This document shows, piece after piece, positions 1 through 5,859 of a stretch of 8,201 bases of DNA; position 1 is the first letter of the stretch; every line of letters begins with the position of its first letter. The notes beneath the pieces are model-generated. The model had not been told where the DNA came from. It saw only the letters and a program-made list of their open reading frames with translations, and made no database searches. A program made the position numbers and the translations under genes. Source of the stretch: an uncultured Pedobacter sp. (GTDB taxonomy: Bacteria; Bacteroidota; Bacteroidia; Sphingobacteriales; Sphingobacteriaceae); the NCBI GenBank assembly GCA_946478755.1, contig CAMLDJ010000246.1, forward strand, positions 1-8,201, given 5' to 3'.

Positions 1-199
1 AGACCGGAAGAAAGGTCTTGATGTACCTGTACCGAAAAACTATTACCGGGACAATAATCCAGAGAATGCGCCATTGGTATGTTGGACAAGTCATGCGAAT
101 TTACTCTTCAATAATTGGCTCAACTACTTTGTTTACCAGGAAACGCCTTATAATCTAGAGGACGTGGGTAAATTGGGAGATATTGTTCAAAATGGTTAG
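1..199 (+). CDS. metA: Homoserine O-acyltransferase MetA, C-terminal end (5' part outside the window)
   Basis: Reading from base 2, 65 codons and a TAG stop are present. MetA transfers a succinyl or acetyl group to the hydroxyl of homoserine, the committed step of methionine synthesis in the cytoplasm. The identification rests on the family's conserved C-terminus: [20 protein letters not shown], then [20 protein letters not shown], then [10 protein letters not shown]. These align closely with the end of E. coli MetA as I remember it ([23 protein letters not shown]). The catalytic Cys-His-Glu residues and the residue that separates succinyl from acetyl specificity lie upstream of the window, so the acyl donor cannot be assigned. 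The gene is transcribed toward the following mobile-element debris. I see no convincing terminator just after the stop. The reading frame is clean to the stop, so this end looks intact. Confidence 0.95.
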   Translation, partial: DRKKGLDVPVPKNYYRDNNPENAPLVCWTSHANLLFNNWLNYFVYQETPYNLEDVGKLGDIVQNG

Positions 200-285
200 A
201 TTTTTATGTTGTCTTTTTCATGAAAAACTCTCTCGAAAGTCGGACAATTTTCCATTCAGACGTAATATCGAAGAAAACCGACTCC

Positions 286-628
286 ACTAACCAAGTTGAG
301 AAGCTTGTCGATGCCGCAATAGATAATTGATAACATATATTTCGTCTCTAGTATAGAAGACAAGAAAAAAATAATTAGTTCGATCTTTCCGGAAAAGTGA
401 GTGTTCGATGGGGCAAAACATCGAACTGGTCTTACCAATTCAGCAGCCGATCTTATGCGCCAGATTAACAAAGGATTGGGCAATAAAAAAAGCCGTGCCA
501 CAACGAATATACGTCATATGCACGGCTCTGTACTCCCGGACGTACTAAGATCGAACCAATTTATGGAAGATCTAGTAAAAATCGCCCTTATACCATTAAA
601 CAACATAGAAACCTACTATCAAAATTAA
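286..628 (+). pseudogene. Remnant of a large serine site-specific recombinase (C-terminal region, frameshifted)
   Basis: Two reading frames together spell the C-terminal region of a Bacteroidota serine recombinase. Frame 1 gives TNQVEKLVDAAIDN (286-327) and then a stop. Frame 2 continues from about 323 with IDNIYFVSSIEDKKKIISSI and FPEK, meets a TGA at 398-400, and resumes as VFDGAKHRTGLTNSAADLMR and QINKGLGNKK. The family signature is roughly 'I(I/V)GS(I/M)FPEKL.FDG..YRT.R.NE...LI..IN', which I know from such proteins. Here it is interrupted by at least one frameshift near 325 and one nonsense codon exactly where FPEKL continues. The N-terminal catalytic serine domain and the DNA-binding domain are absent. 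Everything after about 490 is less certainly recombinase, because it overlaps a minus-strand terminator. The stretch 401-628 could be called as a 75-aa gene starting at GTG, but that would be the tail of this dead gene. It lies directly downstream of metA. Confidence 0.75.
485..527 (-). terminator. Possible intrinsic terminator, antisense to the recombinase remnant
   Basis: AGCCGTGC (491-498) and GCACGGCT (520-527) are perfect 8-bp inverted arms around a 21-base loop. On the minus strand the second arm is followed at once by a run of T (complement of 485-490). The + strand has no T-run after the stem, so the terminator would act only on minus-strand transcripts. The nearest minus-strand gene upstream is the lipoprotein ending at 929, about 400 bases away. 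It could end that transcript or be a leftover from a lost gene. Confidence 0.5.
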
Positions 629-928
629 TAGCGTAATTCTGAATTAGAATTTTCGGATTGCATTTAATCCTTCTTTTTTATATAATGCAAAATATAAAAT
701 CAATAAAAGAAAGTAAGCAGGAATTTGTTATCATTTAATTTATCAAAAACCCATCATCAAAAACTAAAAATCTGATTGAATTATGGAATGAGTTTATGAT
801 AATCAGTCATAAGAAATGAATTTCAGGAAGGTATAATAGCGGATAAATTCCTAATATTTTAAGCCTAATTCATTATCAATTAATGAGGGAATAGTGAGAA
901 GTAAATAATTAATCTACAATGGTCATAA
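629..928. other. AT-rich stretch with no recognisable gene
   Basis: I see no gene, RNA, promoter or repeat I would support here. Bases 661-720 contain only 12 G or C out of 60. By comparison, 7141-7200 inside the operon contain 29 of 60. All frames are broken at short intervals. A short inverted repeat AATTCT/AGAATT (635-651) is too weak to name. This may be degenerated insertion DNA between the recombinase remnant and the lipoprotein gene, or ordinary intergenic sequence. The 3' UTR of the lipoprotein transcript probably extends into it. Confidence 0.6.
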
Positions 929-1678
929 TTAGTAATAAGAACCTTTTAGTTCTACTCCGACACCGAAGCTGCTCTTCCATGAATACCTGTTGTTGAAAAA
1001 GCTATCGGGATATAAAGATCCTATGAAGTCTGATGTAAATAACATATGAACACCAGCAATATCCTTCACGTATAAATTAAAGCTGTATCTTTCATCAGAT
1101 GATGTTGGATCCCCATCTAATACTACTTTATCCATGATCGCAATTACTATGGGTTGAGTCACATTAGCCGGAACACTCACCACTGGACTTTTATAAAACA
1201 GAGGATAATTATAAGATCCGTCAGGATAATAATCATAACTGGCGTTTGTTTTACTTTTCTTGATTTCCACCCAGACATCGCCACCGGAAAATCTTTTGAG
1301 AGATGAAAAACTTGCACCCTCCCAGTTCTGGAGGTTTGTAATCGTAATTGATGTGATGATAGGCGCAACAATTCTAATATTTTTTGAAGAAGTACTGATA
1401 GCGCCGTCTGCATTTGTAACCGTTAATGAGATCTTATGGTCACCGATTGTAACTAGCCTGAAAGTAGGTGCCTTTTCACTAGAAGTGGTGCCATCTCCGA
1501 AGTCCCATAGATAGGATGTTGCATTTTGAGATGTGTTAAGAGGCGTAATGACAGCGCCCGGTGTTGCAATTGCCATGGCGAGCTCAAAACCAGCAGTTGG
1601 AGCTGGTATGGGGTCACTTTTCTTACAAGACAATATGGTTAAAGCCACCATGCAGATCAACAAATAAAAGTTCTTCAT
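929..1678 (-). CDS. PKD-domain lipoprotein of unknown function
   Basis: 249 residues. The N-terminus (MKNFYLLICMVALTILSCKK) is a lipoprotein signal peptide with lipobox ILSC, and Cys18 would become the lipidated N-terminus. A lysine/proline-rich linker follows (residues 19-28). Residues about 28-104 form a PKD-type beta-sandwich, shown by the hallmark WDFGDGTTSSEKAPTF (58-73) and the closing strand HKISLTVTN. Residues about 105-249 form a second, probably all-beta domain that I do not recognise. It is rich in Tyr, Ser and Asp (for example Y148-Y158). No catalytic motif is visible. I infer an envelope protein with a binding or structural role. Its side of the membrane cannot be decided, since no clear acidic export signal follows Cys18. 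It starts at the ATG that gives the full signal peptide. It is monocistronic, has its own promoter, and sits between two mobile-element remnants. Confidence 0.85.
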   Translation of the reverse strand: MKNFYLLICMVALTILSCKKSDPIPAPTAGFELAMAIATPGAVITPLNTSQNATSYLWDFGDGTTSSEKAPTFRLVTIGDHKISLTVTNADGAISTSSKNIRIVAPIITSITITNLQNWEGASFSSLKRFSGGDVWVEIKKSKTNASYDYYPDGSYNYPLFYKSPVVSVPANVTQPIVIAIMDKVVLDGDPTSSDERYSFNLYVKDIAGVHMLFTSDFIGSLYPDSFFNNRYSWKSSFGVGVELKGSYY

Positions 1679-1701
1679 AACGAGATGTAGGTTTAATCCT
1701 G

Positions 1702-1731
1702 AAAAGTTAAGATTTTAATTTATTATATCAA
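1702..1731 (-). promoter_or_regulatory. Putative Bacteroidota-type promoter of the lipoprotein gene
   Basis: On the minus strand TTG (complement of 1729-1731) is followed after exactly 19 bases by TAACTTTT (complement of 1702-1709). This matches the Bacteroidota primary sigma consensus TTG-N19/20-TAnnTTTG at all but the last base. It lies about 24 bases upstream of the start codon at 1678, which leaves a short leader. No strong Shine-Dalgarno sequence follows; AGGATT is too far from the ATG to count. Confidence 0.5.
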
Positions 1732-1897
1732 TAGTGTAATGCGATTGTTGCGTCGCTTAGAATGAGGTACATGGTGTTTTATATTAAACATCCAAGTATT
1801 TGGTTCAAAGATAGCCCGTTAGTAATGTCAAAATTAATGAGGTTTAGCAGAAATACTTTGAACAGAGTTTGAAGCATCTTAAAGCTAAGAAAAGGCA

Positions 1898-2134
1898 TTA
1901 AAAAACCGGAATCGATGTGTTCGATCCCGGTATGTACCGTCCAAGACGACTAACCTCTGGAAAGAAGCCTTTGGATTCCAAATCGCCCTTTTGATAGCCT
2001 TCAGGAACGATATTTTTCTCTTCAAGGTAAATATTCAACATCTTACCTTCTTTCTCTACTTGGGTTAATTCGAAATAATCCAGGATACCTTCTGGCAATA
2101 ATAAACTGATTAGGGTTTCTGCGGCTTGACTCAA
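1898..2134 (-). pseudogene. Truncated N-terminal ORF of an ISAon1-type transposase
   Basis: Residues 11-60 of this 78-codon frame match the small first ORF found in ISAon1-type insertion elements of Bacteroidota. The recognisable blocks are LLLPEGILDYFELTQVEKEG, IYLEEKNIVPEGY and ESKGFFPEV. In that family I expect the protein to continue through a basic 'RGK...RRRRW' segment to roughly 110-125 residues. Here homology stops after FFPEV, and the last 17 or so codons read through an intrinsic terminator hairpin. The second transposase ORF with the catalytic domain is absent, and no terminal inverted repeats are visible. The first codon is TTG (complement of 2132-2134). The frame stays open further upstream without an obvious ATG, so the start is unsure. 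I read it as a dead fragment. A co-opted small protein cannot be ruled out, since the remaining frame is uninterrupted. Confidence 0.7.
1900..1930 (-). terminator. Intrinsic terminator at the end of the ISAon1-type remnant
   Basis: CCGGAATCGA (1906-1915) and TCGATCCCGG (1921-1930) form a 10-bp stem with one A-C mismatch and a 5-base loop. On the minus strand the stem is followed directly by six T (complement of 1900-1905). The stop codon of the transposase fragment lies in this T-run, so the terminator overlaps the end of that frame. It would stop minus-strand transcripts before the lipoprotein promoter and insulate that gene from the tRNA side. Confidence 0.75.
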
Positions 2135-2252
2135 AATAAAAATATCGTTTGGTTTAAAGATGCAAAAGAAAGAATTTATTTTCTTCCCCCCAAGAATTCC
2201 GCTTGATCCTTAAAAATCTTGTTTCTGAAGCACGAGGCAAATTTTTTAAACT

Positions 2253-2285
2253 AAAAACCCCTCTTTACTTGTGTAAAAAGGGGTT
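2253..2285 (-). terminator. Strong intrinsic terminator after tRNA-Leu
   Basis: The arms 2256-2268 and 2273-2285 pair over 13 bp around a 4-base loop, with one G-T wobble inside. The stem base is AACCCC/GGGGTT. On the minus strand it continues into a T-run (complement of 2253-2257). It begins one base after the discriminator base of the tRNA, so the tRNA is made as a short single-gene transcript. Confidence 0.88.
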
Positions 2286-2286
2286 G

Positions 2287-2366
2287 TACCCAGCGCCGGA
2301 GTCGAACCGGCACGGTTTCCCACAGGTGTTTGAGACCAGCGCGTCTACCAATTCCGCCAGCTGGGC
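2287..2366 (-). tRNA. tRNA-Leu (anticodon CAA)
   Basis: This is an 80-base type II tRNA that folds fully. The acceptor arm is GCCCAGC with GCUGGGU (a G1-U72 wobble) and the discriminator is A73. The D arm has a GCG/CGC stem and a GAATTGGTAGA loop. The anticodon stem-loop is CTGGT-CTCAAAC-ACCTG, with U33 followed by CAA and A37. An 11-base variable arm is followed by the T arm GCCGG-TTCGACT-CCGGC. It decodes UUG. CCA is not encoded (the DNA reads CAA after A73), so it must be added enzymatically. One oddity is a U28-U42 mismatch in the anticodon stem. A promoter lies directly upstream and a strong terminator directly downstream. Confidence 0.96.
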
Positions 2367-2387
2367 ATTTGCTTATTCAGCGGGTTG

Positions 2388-2418
2388 CAAATGTATCAAT
2401 TGAATTACTAATTACCAA
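2388..2418 (-). promoter_or_regulatory. Promoter of tRNA-Leu, Bacteroidota type
   Basis: On the minus strand TTG (complement of 2416-2418) is followed after 20 bases by TACATTTG (complement of 2388-2395). This is an exact match to TTG-N20-TAnnTTTG. The -7 box lies 21 bases upstream of the mature 5' end at 2366, which allows a short leader for RNase P to remove. The -33 element lies within the last codons of the DUF3817 gene. Confidence 0.8.
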
Positions 2419-2711
2419 CTTTTATTTGAATTATCTTCCTTAAGCTTTTTGTCTACCCAAAAAGGTGCAAAAGGGAGTAAAGAAGCTACTCCGATCAGGG
2501 CCGATTTCTTAAAACTCCATTTATATTCTACCCATGCCATAACCAAAAGCACCACATAAAGCATAAATAACAATCCATGTGCCCAACCTGTATATTTAAC
2601 GGCCAAAGGCATTTCCGCCCAGTATTTTAAAGGCATGGCAACAAATACCAGCAGGACATAAGAAATCCCCTCCGCTACTGCTATTTTCCTAAAAATTGAT
2701 AATGTATCCAT
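2412..2711 (-). CDS. DUF3817 small integral membrane protein
   Basis: 99 residues from the ATG at 2711. A TTG start at 2741 would add ten residues (LRYFRLQINC) unlike the family, so I prefer 2711. Three hydrophobic segments are visible, at about 11-28, 43-61 and 70-86. They carry the pattern I associate with DUF3817: AEGISYVLLVFVAMPLKYW near the N-terminus, GWAHGLLFMLY with His45 in the second segment, then WSFKKSALIGVASLLPFAPF and WVDKKL. The polar C-terminal tail is short. The molecular function of the family is unknown to me, and its place is the cytoplasmic membrane. It follows hscB on the same strand but beyond a strong hairpin. It therefore needs read-through or its own promoter, and I find no consensus promoter in the 80-base gap. 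Its 3' end overlaps the tRNA promoter. Confidence 0.85.
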   Translation of the reverse strand: MDTLSIFRKIAVAEGISYVLLVFVAMPLKYWAEMPLAVKYTGWAHGLLFMLYVVLLVMAWVEYKWSFKKSALIGVASLLPFAPFWVDKKLKEDNSNKSW

Positions 2712-2743
2712 ACAATTGATTTGAAGCCGAAAATACCTCAAAT

Positions 2744-2785
2744 AAGCATTGTAAAAAAGCGAAGCATGGCTTTTTTACAATGCTT
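2744..2785 (-). terminator. Perfect 17-bp hairpin ending the dxr-rseP-hscB operon
   Basis: AAGCATTGTAAAAAAGC (2744-2760) and GCTTTTTTACAATGCTT (2769-2785) are exact inverted copies around an 8-base loop, starting six bases after the hscB stop. The stem contains its own A-run and T-run. A shorter core, a GC-rich tip followed by TTTTTT, works as an intrinsic terminator in either direction. The position argues for termination of the operon transcript. It may equally protect the 3' end from exonucleases. Confidence 0.7.
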
Positions 2786-2791
2786 TAACAA

Positions 2792-3328
2792 CTACAGGCC
2801 AGATGCAGCCTTGTTTATACTTTCCTGGATCCGCAGCAAATATTTATTGCGGTAATATAGATCCTTTATAGTGGCAAGCGACTTCGCTTGCTGTGATAGA
2901 TCCTGCGTATCGAAGGTCGCTGTCAGTTCAGCAATATCCTGGGCTATCGCCTGTTCAATCAAAGCAATCTCTTCTTTAAGGGAAGCCAGACGATTGGGAT
3001 CTGGACCAAACTGCAAGTCCATTAAGGTCTCGTTCACATCCATCATCTCCATTAAAAAGCTCTGTGGCAAGATGTAGTTTTCCCCTTCTTTTAAGGCGCC
3101 TTTTAATTCCAGGATATACTGCAATCTTTTTTGCGGATCGCTGAGTATCTGGTAAGCCTTGTTGTTAACCGTGCTTAATTCCAGTACCTCAGCCTGTTTC
3201 TCCTCAGTTTCATTGATATAAAAATCAGGATGATATTGCTTGCTAAATTTATAGAATCGCTGTTTTACAGCTGCAGGATCAGGATTAAAACTAACCGGCA
3301 GACCATAAAAATCAAAATAATCGGTCAT
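2792..3328 (-). CDS. hscB: Fe-S cluster assembly co-chaperone HscB (J-domain protein)
   Basis: 178 residues, close to the 171 of E. coli HscB. HscB brings the scaffold IscU to the Hsp70-type chaperone HscA and stimulates its ATPase for cluster transfer in the cytoplasm. Residues 1-75 are a J domain with the HPD motif at 33-35 (KQYHPDFY) and the helix IV pattern NNKAYQILSDPQKRLQYIL. Residues about 90-178 are the HscB-type C-terminal helical domain. SFLMEMMDVNETLMDL (91-106) matches the E. coli segment FLMEQLELREEL, whose Leu/Met face contacts IscU. No N-terminal zinc-binding extension is present. It starts 5 bases after the rseP stop and ends just before the operon hairpin, so it is the last gene. 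Its chaperone and scaffold partners are not in the window. Confidence 0.93.
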   Translation of the reverse strand: MTDYFDFYGLPVSFNPDPAAVKQRFYKFSKQYHPDFYINETEEKQAEVLELSTVNNKAYQILSDPQKRLQYILELKGALKEGENYILPQSFLMEMMDVNETLMDLQFGPDPNRLASLKEEIALIEQAIAQDIAELTATFDTQDLSQQAKSLATIKDLYYRNKYLLRIQESINKAASGL

Positions 3329-3333
3329 GCGCT

Positions 3334-4668
3334 TTAATGCCTAAAGAAAGCCTTGAAAATATCATTCCCCAGTACAAACACCATTAACGACAGCAGCATT
3401 ACAAAGCCGACGATCTGTGCACGTTCCATGAATTTATCGCCAAGTGGCTTTCCTTTAATCATCTCAATGACCAGGAATACAACATGTCCGCCATCCAGTG
3501 CAGGAATAGGCAACAGGTTCATAAATGCAAGTGCAATTGATATAAAGCCGGTGGAAGCCCAGAACCTGGCCCAGATCCACTCGCCGCCATAAACCTTGCG
3601 CGCGATTTCCACAGGACCAGAAAAGGCCTTATTCGCCTGGATTTTACCGGTCAGCACTTTCCAGATTCCCTTCGCATTATCACTAAAAGTTTTCCATGCC
3701 TGTCCTGCACCGATCGGCAACGCAGCAAAGAGCCCATATGTAATGGTTTCCTCCCTAATTTCATTCAAATTAAATGCAATACCAATTGTTCCCGCAGTAT
3801 CAACGGGAACGGCATAAGTTAAATGCGTTGTACCCCGGTTTACATCAAAAGTGATTGTTTTGCCCTTGTATTTAGGGATCAACGCCCTCACATCCACATC
3901 ATACTTCACAGGGATGGAATTTACCGCCGTAATCCTGTCACCTTTTCTCAAACCAGCTTTAGCAGCTGATTTACCCGGCACAATACTGTCAACTGTGGAG
4001 CTTAAGAGTGGCGCCCTGCTGATGAACTCCTCTATTCCCAGATCAGAAACCTTGTTCAGGATGTTGTCAGGAACCTTGATGTCCATGGTCTTATCGCCCC
4101 GTACAATGGTCAGACTGGTGTTACCAAGCAATACTTTTGAGCTGATCAGTTCTTCGAAACGAATAACTTTGTTTCCGTTAACAGCAATCACCCGGTCTCC
4201 CTTGTGCAGGCCTATCTCCTTACCAATACTTCCCGGATTGATTCCGTTCCGAACAGAGCTGTTCGCGATATAGGTTTCCCCATAATTAAAGGTCAGCATC
4301 CAGAAAATGAAGATACCCACTATGATATTCACAACGACCCCGCCAAGCATCACAATCAAACGCTGCCATGCCGGTTTGGATCGGAACTCCCATGGCTGCG
4401 CAGGCTGCTGCATTTGCTCGGTATCCATAGATTCGTCTATCATACCCGAAATCTTTACATATCCACCAAGCGGTAACCAGCCTATTCCGTATTCGCAATC
4501 ACCTTTTTTGAAACTAAACAGCTTAAAACCCCATGCATCAAAGAATAAATAAAACTTTTCTACTTTAATGCCGAAGGCACGCGCCGCCAGAAAATGTCCC
4601 AATTCATGTAAAATTACCAATATCGATAATCCCAGCAGTAACTGGGCCGCCATAATCAATCCACTCAT
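3334..4668 (-). CDS. rseP: Site-2 intramembrane zinc metalloprotease RseP
   Basis: 444 residues, normal for the family. It cuts membrane-embedded substrates, classically anti-sigma factors after a first site-1 cleavage, and releases envelope stress signals. The first membrane helix holds the zinc site HELGH (21-25). The last third holds the partner motif NLLPIPALDGGH (384-395) with the zinc ligand Asp392. Transmembrane segments lie near 5-28, 103-126, 370-398 and 416-438. Two PDZ domains lie between them: PDZ1 at about 130-205 (GLHKGDRVIAVNG) and PDZ2 at about 215-288 (SAAKAGLRKGDRITAVN). The signature GYVKISGM (69-76) is also present. It starts at the first of two nearby ATGs (the other is Met6). 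It follows dxr by 39 bases and precedes hscB by 5. Proximity to dxr is a common arrangement in bacteria. The local substrate is not visible. Confidence 0.96.
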   Translation of the reverse strand: MSGLIMAAQLLLGLSILVILHELGHFLAARAFGIKVEKFYLFFDAWGFKLFSFKKGDCEYGIGWLPLGGYVKISGMIDESMDTEQMQQPAQPWEFRSKPAWQRLIVMLGGVVVNIIVGIFIFWMLTFNYGETYIANSSVRNGINPGSIGKEIGLHKGDRVIAVNGNKVIRFEELISSKVLLGNTSLTIVRGDKTMDIKVPDNILNKVSDLGIEEFISRAPLLSSTVDSIVPGKSAAKAGLRKGDRITAVNSIPVKYDVDVRALIPKYKGKTITFDVNRGTTHLTYAVPVDTAGTIGIAFNLNEIREETITYGLFAALPIGAGQAWKTFSDNAKGIWKVLTGKIQANKAFSGPVEIARKVYGGEWIWARFWASTGFISIALAFMNLLPIPALDGGHVVFLVIEMIKGKPLGDKFMERAQIVGFVMLLSLMVFVLGNDIFKAFFRH

Positions 4669-4707
4669 ATTTTTCTTTTAATGTTCTTTATTTTGATCTT
4701 AAAAATT

Positions 4708-5859
4708 CTATTTTGTTACCAGTTGGCCCGCAAATATACGGGTATGCTGGTCTGTTTCTAAATAATTGTTCAGGCTGGGCGTTTCCACAAAACCGATTCC
4801 TTCCATACAGGCCTCAATTACATCACTCATCTGCAGGAACCCGATCCTGTCTTGTAAAAATGCTTCTACCACGACTTCATTGGCTGCATTAATGATGCAA
4901 GGCATATTTCCCCCTTTGCGTAAAGCAATATAAGCAAGTTCCAGGTTTCTAAATGTTTCCCGGTCCGCTTTATAAAAATTGAGCTCAGGATAATCAACAA
5001 AACTGAAACGCTTAAAGTCGCTGCTTATTCTGTCAGGATAAGCCAAAGCATAGTGAATAGGCAGATTCATATCTGGCAAACCCATTTGTGCCTTCATGGA
5101 ACCATCGTTAAACTGGACTAATGAATGTATAATAGATTGGGGATGAACGATCACGTCTATCTGGTCGGCTTCCAGATCAAACAACCATTTGGCTTCAATC
5201 ACTTCCAGTCCTTTATTCATCAATGAGGCAGAGTCAATAGTGATCTTTGCACCCATTATCCAGTTGGGATGTTTTAAGGCTTCGGCCTTCGTAACCCCTT
5301 TAAGAAAAGAGCAGTCCTTTCCTCTAAAAGGTCCGCCAGATGCGGTAAGATAAATCTTCTCGATCGAATTCGCCGGTTCACCAACCAGGCACTGAAAAAT
5401 AGCCGAATGCTCTGAATCTACCGGAATAATCTTCACACCGTGCTCTCTTGCCAGTCTGGTGATCAGATCACCGGCCACAACAAGTGTTTCCTTATTCGCC
5501 AGGGCGATATCCTTCCCGGCCTTTATTGCCGCAATTGTAGGGCCTAAACCAACCGATCCAACAATTGCCGTAAGTACCATATCCACACCATCCAGCGCCG
5601 CAGCTTCACATAAAGCTTCTTCCCCTGCTAAAACCTTGACATTTGTCCCCGATAAGGCAGCCTTCACAGTTTGATATTTACTGTCATCTGCAATGACAAC
5701 CAGCAAGGGTTTAAACTTCAATGCCTGTTCAATCAGCAGTTCTGCATTGGCATGCGCAGTGAGCGCAGCAACCTTGTACAAACCGGGATTCCCCGCAATA
5801 ACATCTAAAGCCTGGGTCCCAACAGAGCCTGTAGCACCTAAAATGGATATATTTTTCAA
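4708..5859 (-). CDS. dxr: 1-deoxy-D-xylulose 5-phosphate reductoisomerase (DXR)
   Basis: 383 residues, full length. It converts 1-deoxy-D-xylulose 5-phosphate to 2-C-methyl-D-erythritol 4-phosphate with NADPH and a divalent metal, the committed step of the MEP isoprenoid pathway in the cytoplasm. The NADPH-binding loop is GATGSVG (8-14), followed by ALANKETLVVAG (119-130). Metal ligands are Asp148, Glu150 (PVDSEHSAIFQCL) and Glu219 (NKGLEVIEA). The flexible loop over the active site is HPNWIMG (197-203), and substrate contacts include TASGGPFR and VHPQSIIHS. All expected catalytic residues are present. The start is TTG: it gives the family N-terminus MKNISILGATG, a good Shine-Dalgarno sequence lies six bases upstream, and the codon before it is the GH3 stop TAA in the same frame. 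No ATG fits. Translation is probably coupled to GH3. Confidence 0.96.
   Translation of the reverse strand: MKNISILGATGSVGTQALDVIAGNPGLYKVAALTAHANAELLIEQALKFKPLLVVIADDSKYQTVKAALSGTNVKVLAGEEALCEAAALDGVDMVLTAIVGSVGLGPTIAAIKAGKDIALANKETLVVAGDLITRLAREHGVKIIPVDSEHSAIFQCLVGEPANSIEKIYLTASGGPFRGKDCSFLKGVTKAEALKHPNWIMGAKITIDSASLMNKGLEVIEAKWLFDLEADQIDVIVHPQSIIHSLVQFNDGSMKAQMGLPDMNLPIHYALAYPDRISSDFKRFSFVDYPELNFYKADRETFRNLELAYIALRKGGNMPCIINAANEVVVEAFLQDRIGFLQMSDVIEACMEGIGFVETPSLNNYLETDQHTRIFAGQLVTK

Noticed and set aside
214..227. 14-base perfect palindrome TTTTTCATGAAAAA after metA as a terminator or operator
   Set aside because: It has no loop and no GC-rich stem, and such AT palindromes are expected by chance in AT-rich DNA.
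256..501. An 81-codon minus-strand frame opposite the recombinase remnant
   Set aside because: It is a shadow frame with no recognisable motif, and its 5' end overlaps the terminator.
401..628. A genuine 75-aa protein starting at GTG 401
   Set aside because: The family motif FPEKL.FDG continues upstream across the preceding TGA, so this frame is the tail of a broken recombinase.
635..651. Short inverted repeat AATTCT/AGAATT as a terminator
   Set aside because: The stem is only six AT-rich pairs, too weak and without positional support.
1906..1945. GTTCGATCCCGG on the + strand looks like a tRNA T-arm
   Set aside because: No matching 5' T-stem, acceptor or anticodon arm surrounds it. The bases are fully explained by the terminator stem.
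200..2250. A second copy of the tRNA-Leu 3' end marking an integrated element
   Set aside because: Scanning by eye for the tRNA 3' sequence around CCAGCGCCGG found no repeat; a computed search could still find a diverged one.
2203..2403. A 66-codon frame on the + strand over the tRNA
   Set aside because: It is the reverse complement of tRNA-Leu and its terminator, with no protein-like features.
3851..4552. Long + strand frames opposite rseP
   Set aside because: They are antisense shadows of a gene with clear catalytic motifs, and their composition is atypical of protein.
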